Source of the DNA: Gallionella sp.
GTDB lineage: Bacteria; Pseudomonadota; Gammaproteobacteria; Burkholderiales; Gallionellaceae
Assembly: GCA_025350705.1 (NCBI GenBank)
Contig: JANXXH010000075.1
Location: forward strand, 1 to 42,627
Direction: 5' to 3'
Length of the DNA stretch: 42,627 bases
Each line of letters opens with the position of its first letter. Position 1 is the stretch's first letter. Both the position numbers and the translations under genes were made by a program. Of this stretch, positions 8,903 to 17,084 are shown in pieces. The notes beneath the pieces are model-generated. The model saw only the letters and a program-made list of their open reading frames with translations. It ran no database searches and was not told the origin of the DNA.

Positions 8903-10195
8903 ATGAAAATTTTAGTAGTTGGTTCCGGCGGACGCGAGCACGCACTGGCATGGCGTCTAGCGCAAGGCGCCAAGGTGCAAAAGGTCTATGTCGCGCCGGG
9001 CAATGCGGGTACGGCTTTGGAAGAGGGGGTCGAGAATATCGACATCACCGCCATCCCTGAGCTTATCGAGTTCGTCAAACGTGAAAATATTGAACTCACC
9101 GTGGTCGGGCCGGAAGCGCCGCTGGCGGCGGGTATCGTGGATGATTTCCGCGCTGCCGGATTAAAAATATTCGGGCCGACCAAAGCCGCGGCACAACTCG
9201 AATCTTCCAAGGATTTCGCCAAGCGCTTCATGGTGCGCCACAATATCCCCACGGCATTCTTCGAGACCTTCAGCGACATCAAGGCAGCGCGAGCTTATGT
9301 TGAAAAGCACGGCGCGCCCGTCGTGATCAAGGCCGATGGCCTTGCGGCAGGTAAAGGCGTCGTGGTAGCAATGAGCAAGGATGAAGCGTTCACTGCGATA
9401 GACATGATGCTTGCCCAAAATAATTCTTCTGGCAACAAACTCGGTGATGCTGGCGCTCGGGTAGTGATTGAAGAATTCCTGACAGGAGAAGAGGCCAGCT
9501 TCATCGTAATGGTAGATGGCAAGCACGTGTTGCCGATGGCCACCAGCCAGGATCACAAGCGCTTGCTGGATGGCGACAGCGGCCCCAACACCGGCGGCAT
9601 GGGCGCATATTCCCCCGCGCCGGTAGTCACACCGGGAATCTATGCGCGCGTGCTGCGCGAAGTGATCCAACCGGTGGTGCGCGGCATGGAACAGGAAGGC
9701 ATCACCTACACCGGCTTCCTGTATGCCGGGCTGATGATAGACCCGCAGGGCGGCATCAAGGTTCTGGAATTCAACTGCCGGATGGGCGACCCGGAAACCC
9801 AGCCCATCATGCTGCGCCTGAAGAGCAACCTGTCGGTGCTGATGGAACACGCCATCGCAGGTACGCTGGACAAAATTGAAGTGGAATGGGACAGGCGCAC
9901 CGCGCTTGGCGTGGTGATGGCGGCAGCGAAATACCCAAACACACCGCGCAAGGGCGATGTCATCACCGGATTGACGAAGAATCTTGAAGATGCGCATGTG
10001 TTCCATGCCGGAACCGCGATGCGTGACGGGCAGGTGGTCACCAGTGGCGGGCGCGTGCTGTGTGTGACAGCATTGGGCACAATGGTGAAAATGGCACAGA
10101 AACGCGCCTATGAAATCGCCGATACCATCCATTTCGATGGTTGCCAGATGCGGCGTGACATCGGCTGGCGCGCGATTGCTTCGCGCAAGAAATAA
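8903..10195 (+). CDS. purD: phosphoribosylamine-glycine ligase (GAR synthetase)
   Basis: This 430-residue ATP-grasp enzyme joins glycine to phosphoribosylamine in purine synthesis. It begins MKILVVGSGGREHALAWRLA, the standard PurD start. The ATP-grasp part has VVIKADGLAAGKGVVVA, EEFLTGEEASFIVMVDG, SGPNTGGMGAYSPAP and LEFNCRMGDPETQPIM. The start has a good AAAGGGG ribosome-binding site about 8 bp upstream, placed directly after the palindromic element. The next gene starts immediately after the stop. Together with purH it supplies IMP. Confidence 0.96.
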   Translation: MKILVVGSGGREHALAWRLAQGAKVQKVYVAPGNAGTALEEGVENIDITAIPELIEFVKRENIELTVVGPEAPLAAGIVDDFRAAGLKIFGPTKAAAQLESSKDFAKRFMVRHNIPTAFFETFSDIKAARAYVEKHGAPVVIKADGLAAGKGVVVAMSKDEAFTAIDMMLAQNNSSGNKLGDAGARVVIEEFLTGEEASFIVMVDGKHVLPMATSQDHKRLLDGDSGPNTGGMGAYSPAPVVTPGIYARVLREVIQPVVRGMEQEGITYTGFLYAGLMIDPQGGIKVLEFNCRMGDPETQPIMLRLKSNLSVLMEHAIAGTLDKIEVEWDRRTALGVVMAAAKYPNTPRKGDVITGLTKNLEDAHVFHAGTAMRDGQVVTSGGRVLCVTALGTMVKMAQKRAYEIADTIHFDGCQMRRDIGWRAIASRKK

Positions 10196-10750
10196 TTGCA
10201 AGGCTGCTTCACAAATATTGCTTCCATCGCAGCTCACCTCAGACGCGGCGGCCTGATTGCTTACCCCACTGAATCATGCTACGGCCTGGGTTGCGATCCG
10301 GATAACCGCATAGCGGTGCAACGTCTGCTCAGACTCAAACAACGCCCTCAGCACAAAGGGCTGATACTGATCGCAGCTAGTTACCGGCAGGTCGCGCGTT
10401 ACCTGCAACCGATCACGCCAACCCAACAGCAGCAACTCAAATCAGCGGGGGCACAAGCGATCACTTATCTGATGCCGGCCCTTCATTCCGCGCCGCGTTG
10501 GTTGCGCGGCAACCATGACACGCTGGCAGTGCGATTGACTGCGCACAAACAGGCCGCTCAGCTCTGCCGTGGCCTGAACAGCGCGCTGGTTTCCACCAGC
10601 GCGAATCGCAGCGGACAACGGCCCGCGAAAACCTATGCCGAATGCCGGCACTTGTTTGGCAAGAAAGTGTGGGTGTTGCCGGGGCGCGTGGGCAAGCGCA
10701 AGAAACCTTCGAGCATACGCATGTGGGCTGATGGTAAAATCATACGGTAA
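10196..10750 (+). CDS. tsaC: TsaC/YrdC-family threonylcarbamoyl-AMP synthase
   Basis: This 184-residue protein is of the YrdC/Sua5 family, which makes threonylcarbamoyl-AMP for the t6A modification of ANN-decoding tRNAs. The motifs are clear: IAYPTESCYGLGCDPDN, RLLRLKQRPQHKGLILIA, PRWLRGNHDTLAVRL and LVSTSANRSGQRP. They resemble E. coli TsaC more than the long Sua5, and length also fits. The frame opens right after the purD stop with TTG as the only reasonable start (TAATTG junction), and no ATG is available before the conserved core. This implies translational coupling to purD. Confidence 0.88.
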   Translation: MQGCFTNIASIAAHLRRGGLIAYPTESCYGLGCDPDNRIAVQRLLRLKQRPQHKGLILIAASYRQVARYLQPITPTQQQQLKSAGAQAITYLMPALHSAPRWLRGNHDTLAVRLTAHKQAAQLCRGLNSALVSTSANRSGQRPAKTYAECRHLFGKKVWVLPGRVGKRKKPSSIRMWADGKIIR

Positions 10751-10752
10751 TT

Positions 10753-10815
10753 TGGAGTGCGCGGTCTCGACAGCGCTTTTTAGATAAGAATACAGCGACA
10801 CGTCGCTGCACTCCA
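10753..10815. repeat. inverted repeat upstream of hemF
   Basis: TGGAGTGC (10753-10760) pairs with GCACTCCA (10808-10815). Nested inside is a hairpin AGCGAC (10794-10799) / GTCGCT (10802-10807) with a 2-nt loop. The repeat fills most of the 76-bp gap between the TsaC gene and the hemF start. Confidence 0.7.
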
Positions 10816-10826
10816 TAGGAAAAAAC

Positions 10827-11732
10827 ATGAGTGGTTTAAATTCCGCCGCTGTAAAAGAATATCTGATCGAACTGCAAGACCTGATCGTCGCGCGCCTAGA
10901 ACAAGTGGATGGGGAAAAATTCCTGCGCGACAGCTGGGACAGACCCGATGGTGGTAGTGGCACATGCTGCATCCTTGAGTAAGGCAACGTGCTGGAGCGC
11001 GGCGGCGTGGCTTTCTTGCATGTGAAGGGCGACAAGATGCCGCTTTCCGCAACTGCACATCGCCCCGAGTTGACTGGCCGCCGCTGGGAGGCGATGGGTG
11101 TATGGCTGGTGATGCATCCGCGCAACCCTTACGCTCCCACCACCCACTGCAGCGTGCGCATGTTCGTTGCGGTGAAGGGTGGCGAGGCACCGGTGTTCTG
11201 GTTCGGCAGCAGCATGGACTTGACGCCGTATTACGGCTTTAAGGAAGATGCTGTGCATTTCCATCAGGCGTGCAAAAATTCGCTCGCGCCGTTTGGCGCA
11301 GACTTGCACCCCAAGTACAAGAAATGGTGCGACGAATATTTCTTCCTCAAGCATCGCAACGAAGCGCGCGGCGTGGGTGGCATTTTCTTCGACGATCTGA
11401 GCGTGCCGGATTTCGATACCGCTTTTGCCATCCAGCAAAGCGTCGGCGACCACTTTTTGTCGGCCTACATACCGATCCTGGAACGCCGCAAAGACACGCC
11501 CTACGGCGAGCGCGAACGCGATTTTCAGCTTTACCGGCGCGGCCGCTATGTCGAATTCAACCTGGTGATCGACCGCGGCACCATCTTCGGCCTGCAAACC
11601 AATGGCCGCACCGAGTCTATTCTGCTATCCATGCCGCCGCTGGTGAAATGGCGTTACGACTGGCACCCTGAAAAAGGCACGCCTGAAGCGAAACTTTATG
11701 AGGAGTTTCTGGTTCCAAAAGACTGGGTTTAA
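10827..11732 (+). pseudogene. hemF: hemF, oxygen-dependent coproporphyrinogen III oxidase, with an in-frame stop
   Basis: From the ATG at 10827 the frame reads MSGLNSAAVKEYLIELQDLI and continues to DSWDRPDGGSG, then meets TAA at 10980-10982 (codon 52). The same frame continues without a shift through the rest of HemF to 11732: [55 protein letters not shown] and [19 protein letters not shown]. Several positions that are usually constant are also altered: GGGGRSR is GGSGTCC, NFSHV is AFLHV, FGGG is FGSS, and HANVR/HFNYR is HCSVR. This argues for a decaying gene rather than only a sequencing error. The product would be O2-dependent and convert coproporphyrinogen III to protoporphyrinogen IX; an O2-independent HemN elsewhere could replace it. 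Confidence 0.85.
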
Positions 11733-11793
11733 TGCGTAACCTGAGTTGGGCCGCAATGCCGTCCTGACCCAGTCAAACGATGCGGAGATATCC

Positions 11794-12414
11794 ATGCAGA
11801 ATAAAGACCACTGGGAAAAAGTTTACTCAACCAAGCCAACCAATGCGGTGAGCTGGTTCCAGCCCCATGCCGATCTTTCCTTCGATATTATCAAGGCAAG
11901 CGGCGTTGCTCCTGATGCCGCCATCATCGATGTGGGTGGCGGCGCATCGGTTCTGGTCGATGATTTGCTGGATCACGGCTACAGCAATTTGACCGTGCTC
12001 GATCTTTCTGCCGCCGCGCTGGCTGCGGCTCAGAAACGTTTGGGTTCGCGCGCATCCAGAGTGCAGTGGATCGAGGCCGACATCACCAAGGCGAATCTGC
12101 CTGCCAGGCAGTTTGACGTTTGGCATGATCGCGCCGTGTTCCATTTCCTCACCAACCCTGAAGATCGCGCCGCTTATGTTCGTGTGGTGTTCAATTCGGT
12201 CAAACCAGGCGGACATGTCATCGTCGCCACTTTTGCCGAGGATGGCCCAGCCCAATGCAGCGGCCTGCCGGTGATGCGTTACAGCGCGGATGAGTTACAT
12301 GCCCAATTTGGCGAATCCTTTGCGTTATTGAACCACCAAAAAGAGACGCATCACACCCCATCAGGTACGGAGCAGCAATTCGTTTACTGCTATTGCCGCA
12401 GGATCAACTCCTGA
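11794..12414 (+). CDS. class I SAM-dependent methyltransferase
   Basis: This 206-residue protein begins MQNKDHWEKVYSTKPTNAVS with WFQPHADLS following. The SAM-binding glycine motif is IIDVGGGASVLVDDLL, the acidic ribose-binding loop VLDLSAAAL, and a later motif is WHDRAVFHFLT. This pattern is common in small methyltransferases annotated as tellurite-resistance-like or thiopurine-like, but the substrate cannot be predicted. I chose the ATG at 11794 because it has GGAGAT just upstream and starts at the conserved region; an in-frame start at 11746 also exists. It follows hemF by 61 bp. Confidence 0.85.
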   Translation: MQNKDHWEKVYSTKPTNAVSWFQPHADLSFDIIKASGVAPDAAIIDVGGGASVLVDDLLDHGYSNLTVLDLSAAALAAAQKRLGSRASRVQWIEADITKANLPARQFDVWHDRAVFHFLTNPEDRAAYVRVVFNSVKPGGHVIVATFAEDGPAQCSGLPVMRYSADELHAQFGESFALLNHQKETHHTPSGTEQQFVYCYCRRINS

Positions 12415-12531
12415 GCTTGATCAATCCCATTAACCAGGTAGGCGTCACACCAGTGGAACACAGTATTTTTAAAGGATAAACTATCGTCCTCCGTTTTTTG
12501 TGCCCGCTGGCCAAAATTTTTGGCGAATGAC

Positions 12532-14340
12532 ATGCAGCTACTCGAACAAGTCGCGATATTCCTGCTCACCGCCGTGCTCATCGTGCCGGTTTTCCAACGC
12601 TTGAAACTTGGTGCGGTGCTTGGCTATCTGGCGGCGGGCATGATCATCGGCCCGTGGGGTATGGGCGTCATAGCTAACGTCGAGTCCACGCTGAATTTTT
12701 CCGAATTCGGTGTCGTGCTGCTGCTGTTTCTGATCGGTCTTGAACTGGAACCTCGGCGCTTGTGGACCCTGCGCAATTCGGTGTTCGGTCTGGGCGGCGC
12801 GCAGGTGGCGGCGACGGGGGTCGTGATCGGAATGCTTGCCTGGGCGACTGGATTTGCCTGGCAGGCGGCGCTGATCATCGGTCTGGGTTGCGCGATGTCA
12901 TCCACTGCATTGGTCATGTCCTCTTTGGCCGAACGCGGGCAACTGTTGACCCGCTATGGACGGGAGTCGTTTGCAATACTGTTATTCCAGGATCTGGCGG
13001 TCATCCCGTTGCTCGCGCTTCTGCCGCTGTTGGCTGCCGTGCAAGGGCATGATGGAAACCGATGGTTGGCTACGGCCAAAGGAATCGCCGTCATCGCCGC
13101 GTTCATCGCCGGCAGCAGGCTGCTGATCCGGCCCGCACTCAAATTCATCGCCCGCAACCGCAGCCGTGAAGTCTTTACCGCTGCCGCACTGCTGCTGGTG
13201 ATAGGCACAGCGCTGATCATGGACAAGATCGGTCTATCCATGTCGCTTGGTGCCTTTCTGGCCGGGGTTCTGCTGGCCGATTCTGAATTCCGGCACGAAC
13301 TGGAGGCGGACATCGAGCCATTTAAGGGTTTGCTGCTCGGTCTGTTCTTCATGGCGGTCGGCATGAGCGCCAACCTGACGCTGGTATGGAGCGAGCCGCT
13401 CACCCTGTTCGGGCTTGCACTGGCGATGATGCTGATAAAATTTGCGGTGATGTACGCGATTTCACGCGCCACCGGAGCAAGCAACGACACCGCCCAACGG
13501 CTTGCTGTAGCGCTGGCGCAGGGCGGCGAGTTTGCCTTTGTGCTTTTCGCCGCCGCAACCGGTCTGGGCGTATTTGATCTTGCGACGTCACAGATATTGA
13601 TCATGGCGGTGACCATTTCGTTGTTGTTCGCTCCTTTGTTTATGGTGGCGCATGATCGTTTGATCACGCGCTGGCTCGATCGCACCAGCACTCCCGAATA
13701 TGACGTGATAGGCGGCCCGGGCAACCCGGTCATCATTGCCGGATTCGGCCGCGTAGGTCAGATCGTTGCACGCGTGTTGAGGATGTGTGGCATACCGTTC
13801 ACCGCGCTGGAAGTGAACTATCAGCAAGTGGATTTTGTGCGCCGCTTCGGCAGCAAGATCTATTTCGGGGATGCCACCCGTCTCGATCTGTTGCTGTCGG
13901 CCAAGGCCGGCGAAGCCAGGCTGTTTGTCCTCGCCATCGATGATGTCGAAGCCTCGCTGAAAACTGCCGCGCTGGTCCGCGAACATTTTCCAGGTCTCCC
14001 CATACTGGCCCGGGCACGCAACAGAAGCCACTTTTTTCAATTGCGCGATCTGGGCATCAAGATGATCTACCGCGAGACTTTTCTTTCCAGCATAGCGGTC
14101 GCGCACCAGGCATTGCTCAACCTTGGCTTCACTGCCGCTGCCGCCGAGCGCGCCGTCACCCTGTTCAGGCAACATGATGAGCAGATGATAGAAGAACAGC
14201 ATGCAGTCCATCACGACGAAGCGCAGCTCATTCAGAATGTCAAACTGGCAACGGAGCAATTGAAATCACTGTTCGAAGCCGACACCGTTGACCTGCTGCA
14301 GCAGGATTCGGATGTCAAAAATACTCTGCCTGAAAAATAA
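12532..14340 (+). CDS. Kef-type K+/H+ antiporter (CPA2 family) with TrkA-N domain
   Basis: The protein has 602 residues. Residues 1-380 contain about 12 hydrophobic helices with the CPA2 segments GAVLGYLAAGMIIGPWG, LLLFLIGLELEPRRLW, SSTALVMSSLAERG, LFQDLAVIPLLAL and GAFLAGVLLADSEFRHELE. Residues near 395-515 are a TrkA-N (RCK) Rossmann domain, VIIAGFGRVGQIVARVLRMCG, with the acidic end VNYQQVDF. This is the KefB/KefC layout: K+ efflux in exchange for protons at the inner membrane, often gated by glutathione adducts. A TTG at 12520 is an alternative start. A 15-bp dyad GCCAAAA-t-TTTTGGC lies at 12510-12524, just before the start. Confidence 0.9.
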   Translation: MQLLEQVAIFLLTAVLIVPVFQRLKLGAVLGYLAAGMIIGPWGMGVIANVESTLNFSEFGVVLLLFLIGLELEPRRLWTLRNSVFGLGGAQVAATGVVIGMLAWATGFAWQAALIIGLGCAMSSTALVMSSLAERGQLLTRYGRESFAILLFQDLAVIPLLALLPLLAAVQGHDGNRWLATAKGIAVIAAFIAGSRLLIRPALKFIARNRSREVFTAAALLLVIGTALIMDKIGLSMSLGAFLAGVLLADSEFRHELEADIEPFKGLLLGLFFMAVGMSANLTLVWSEPLTLFGLALAMMLIKFAVMYAISRATGASNDTAQRLAVALAQGGEFAFVLFAAATGLGVFDLATSQILIMAVTISLLFAPLFMVAHDRLITRWLDRTSTPEYDVIGGPGNPVIIAGFGRVGQIVARVLRMCGIPFTALEVNYQQVDFVRRFGSKIYFGDATRLDLLLSAKAGEARLFVLAIDDVEASLKTAALVREHFPGLPILARARNRSHFFQLRDLGIKMIYRETFLSSIAVAHQALLNLGFTAAAAERAVTLFRQHDEQMIEEQHAVHHDEAQLIQNVKLATEQLKSLFEADTVDLLQQDSDVKNTLPEK

Positions 14341-14425
14341 GTCCGGCAAAAGTCTTTTTGCCTTTGCACGAGCGAATCGGGCGATGTGCTATGCTCTGCG
14401 CGATTATTTCTTTAATGGTTTTTTG

Positions 14426-17071
14426 ATGAGATTCATTCTTTACTTTTTGTTGCTGGCCGCCTTGCCTGCGCTGGCGGGCATGACCACCGGGGTATCGCCG
14501 CAAACTCCCGCAAACGGGACGACGCTAAATAACCTGCAGAAGGGTGGAAGCGAAGGTTCCGGGGTATCGATCCCAAGCCCGGATTGCCAGACAGTGGTTT
14601 GCCTTCCTTTGGTGAACCCTCCGGCAGACCCCTTGCGGGTGAGCCCCTCAGTCGATCCTGGCGCAGACAGCGGAGGCGCGCAGGGATCCGTTTCACATAG
14701 TCAATCGACCGTCTATAAACCGCAATCGGCAAATCGCTTGGCATCACTCACGGATAGCGGCTCCATTGATACCCACAATCCCGCCCAACCGATGATAGAA
14801 GAGGACTTGCCCATGAGCAAGTCCCTTGCGCTTGATGTGGATTTTCTTGCTGCGCACGATGCGTTTCTCGCCGGTGATTCTGTCAAGCTGGGACGTTATG
14901 CACAACGCTTGAAAGATACACCACTGGAGGTGTACATCAGTTATTACCAGTTAAGCATGAATCTGAAAAATGCCGATCCGCAAGCAGTGAAAAATTTCCT
15001 TTCACGCCCGGAAAATACGCCGATGATCGACCGGTTGCGCGCAGAGTGGCTCAAGCTGCTCGGCAAAAATCAACGATGGGATATGTTCGATGCCGAATAT
15101 CATCGCTTGCTTAACGAGGATGCCGATCTGGCGTGTTATGCACTGCAATCGCGCCGCCGCATCCACGAGTCGGTTGCATTGCGCGATGCGCGCAAATTGT
15201 GGTTCACCGACAAGGGACAGCCGGAAAGTTGCAGCACGCTGTTTGAAGCGGCACTGTCTGCCGGCATCATCACCGAACAGGATATCAGGCAGCGGCTGCG
15301 GCTGGCTTTGGAAGGGAATAATGTTTCGCTTGCCGTTAGCCTGGTCGAACGACTCGATGGCAATCACACAAGCTTGTCTGGCATGCTGAAAAGTGCCGCT
15401 GCCAATCCGGATAGTTATCTGAAAGGCCTGACGCCCGACAACCACCATTCCACAAGAAGCTCAGCCGTGAAGTCATCGCCAAAGCGCACTTCACCGACTC
15501 GCATCGGCACAGCACATGTTTTGTGCCTCGAACAACGGCCCTTTTCCGCGGGAATCCCAATAAATTCCATATTCTTTCTGGCTTCTATCATCCCATCACC
15601 GCCCGAGGGACGGTTTGGATGGAGAAATCCTTTGTTGCTGCATAGCTTCAATAAAGCTTGCGCCCCTTCATCAACTCTGGCCAGCAGCAAATCGTACCTA
15701 TCCTCCGCACCCGTAAGCTTCGCAAAGGCGGCGGCGCCTCCGCCAGACACTCCTGCTTCTGGTTCTGACGCAAAGTGCGAAGCTCCTTGCGCAACTAATA
15801 GCGAGACCACCCTTGTGCCGATCGGTAAATTGGCAAGCGAGGGGCGACGTAGCGTCGCTCTGTTTGCCTTGCAACGTCTGGCAAAGCAATCACCCGATTG
15901 GGCTACTGCGCGCTGGATGAAGATCGCCGGCTATTTCCCCATAGCCGAACAGCGTTATTTTTATGGCCGGCTGGCTTATGAAGCAGCGCGCAATCTGGAT
16001 GCGCGTGCATTGCAATGGTACAAGGCAGCGGCGGACACACCGCTTGACGAACTTCAATCTGCATGGCGGGTGCGCGCGGCATTACGCGCACAGGATTGGT
16101 CCGAAGTGTTGGCAAGCGTAAACGCAATGGGCGAGCAACAGCAGCACGAATCAGCTTGGCAATACTGGAAAGCTCGTTCGCTTCAAGCATTAGGCAAGCC
16201 TGTCGAAGCAAGAAAGATATTTGCGCCGTTGAGCGGCGAATTTAATTTCTATGGTCAACTGGCAAACGCGGAACTGGCTGGCACCCCGGTATTAAGCAAG
16301 ACAAAACCGATATACAAACCCAGCCCAAGAGACATCAAGGAAATGCTGGCGCTACCGGGTATTCAACGCACGCTGGCGCTGTATAACATGGGTTTGCGCA
16401 ATGATGCCCTGGAGGAATGGCGTTGGGTGCTGCGCAACTTGAATGATCGTGAGTTGCTCACTGCGGCAGAAATCGCGCGACGCAACGAGATGTACGACCG
16501 CGCTATCGGTGCTGCTGAAAGAACCCTCAATACCCATGATTTCAGCTTGCGCTATCTCGCGCCTTATCGTTCCGAATTGCAGGAGCATATCCGCGAGAAT
16601 GGTTTGGACGAGGCATGGGTGTATGGCCTGATGCGCCAGGAAAGTCGTTTTGCCACCAGCGCAAAATCCGAAACAGGTGCCTCAGGGCTGATGCAGATCA
16701 TGCCCAACACGGCGCGCTGGGTCGCACGTAAAATGGGATTGAAGAGTTATCGCAAATCGCTGATCCACCAACTCGACACCAATCTGCGCCTCGGCACGTA
16801 TTACATGAAATCGGTGTTGTCCCAAGCTGACAACAGCCCGGTGCTGGCTTCAGCGGCATACAATGCCGGGCCGGGCCGGGCACGTCAGTGGCGCGGCGAC
16901 CAGCCGCTGGAGGGCGCAATTTACATTGAATCCATCCCGTACGAAGAAACGCGCGACTATGTAAAAAAAGTGATGAGCAACACCGTTTATTACGCCGATC
17001 AATTCGGCAACCCGCCGCGCTCGCTCAAGCAGCGCTTGGGCATCATCGCGGCAAAACCTGCGGGTAACTAG
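14426..17071 (+). CDS. slt: soluble lytic murein transglycosylase (Slt-type) with two extra segments
   Basis: The 881-residue protein starts with a signal peptide MRFILYFLLLAALPALAG. The catalytic domain is at the C-terminus: YGLMRQESRFATSAKS with the catalytic Glu, GLMQIMPNTA, and AYNAGPGRAR. Slt-type enzymes cut peptidoglycan strands to give anhydro-muropeptides in the periplasm. Usual length is about 640-660, so this one is some 220 longer. The excess lies in two places: a Pro/Ser/Gly-rich stretch at about residues 22-125, and a Ser/Pro-rich stretch at about 338-470 in the middle of the helical superhelix (coordinates about 15435-15840). Both keep the frame. The start at 14426 was chosen for the signal peptide. 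Confidence 0.9.
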   Translation: MRFILYFLLLAALPALAGMTTGVSPQTPANGTTLNNLQKGGSEGSGVSIPSPDCQTVVCLPLVNPPADPLRVSPSVDPGADSGGAQGSVSHSQSTVYKPQSANRLASLTDSGSIDTHNPAQPMIEEDLPMSKSLALDVDFLAAHDAFLAGDSVKLGRYAQRLKDTPLEVYISYYQLSMNLKNADPQAVKNFLSRPENTPMIDRLRAEWLKLLGKNQRWDMFDAEYHRLLNEDADLACYALQSRRRIHESVALRDARKLWFTDKGQPESCSTLFEAALSAGIITEQDIRQRLRLALEGNNVSLAVSLVERLDGNHTSLSGMLKSAAANPDSYLKGLTPDNHHSTRSSAVKSSPKRTSPTRIGTAHVLCLEQRPFSAGIPINSIFFLASIIPSPPEGRFGWRNPLLLHSFNKACAPSSTLASSKSYLSSAPVSFAKAAAPPPDTPASGSDAKCEAPCATNSETTLVPIGKLASEGRRSVALFALQRLAKQSPDWATARWMKIAGYFPIAEQRYFYGRLAYEAARNLDARALQWYKAAADTPLDELQSAWRVRAALRAQDWSEVLASVNAMGEQQQHESAWQYWKARSLQALGKPVEARKIFAPLSGEFNFYGQLANAELAGTPVLSKTKPIYKPSPRDIKEMLALPGIQRTLALYNMGLRNDALEEWRWVLRNLNDRELLTAAEIARRNEMYDRAIGAAERTLNTHDFSLRYLAPYRSELQEHIRENGLDEAWVYGLMRQESRFATSAKSETGASGLMQIMPNTARWVARKMGLKSYRKSLIHQLDTNLRLGTYYMKSVLSQADNSPVLASAAYNAGPGRARQWRGDQPLEGAIYIESIPYEETRDYVKKVMSNTVYYADQFGNPPRSLKQRLGIIAAKPAGN
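15435..15840. other. in-frame extra segment inside the slt gene
   Basis: Between the superhelix parts ANPDSYLKGL and VALFALQRLAKQSP there are about 400 bp whose sense translation is Ser/Pro/Ala-rich and unlike the rest of Slt. On the opposite strand a 131-codon open frame (15810-15415) reads as ordinary protein, with segments such as AEDRYDLLLARVDEGAQ and GRCSRHKTCAVPMRVGEVR. This suggests foreign DNA inserted with its own reading direction reversed. No flanking direct repeat could be found by eye, and the ends are approximate. Confidence 0.55.
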
Positions 17072-17084
17072 TCGGCAATCCTCA

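Noticed and set aside
9161..10237. 358-codon open frame on the minus strand
   Set aside because: It lies entirely opposite purD, whose motifs are unambiguous. Long antisense frames are common in G+C-rich genes, and the translation shows no recognisable domain.
15415..15810. 131-codon minus-strand frame as an independent gene
   Set aside because: Its translation looks more protein-like than most shadows, but it has no recognised family and no clear ribosome-binding site. I record it as evidence for a foreign segment inside slt rather than as a gene.
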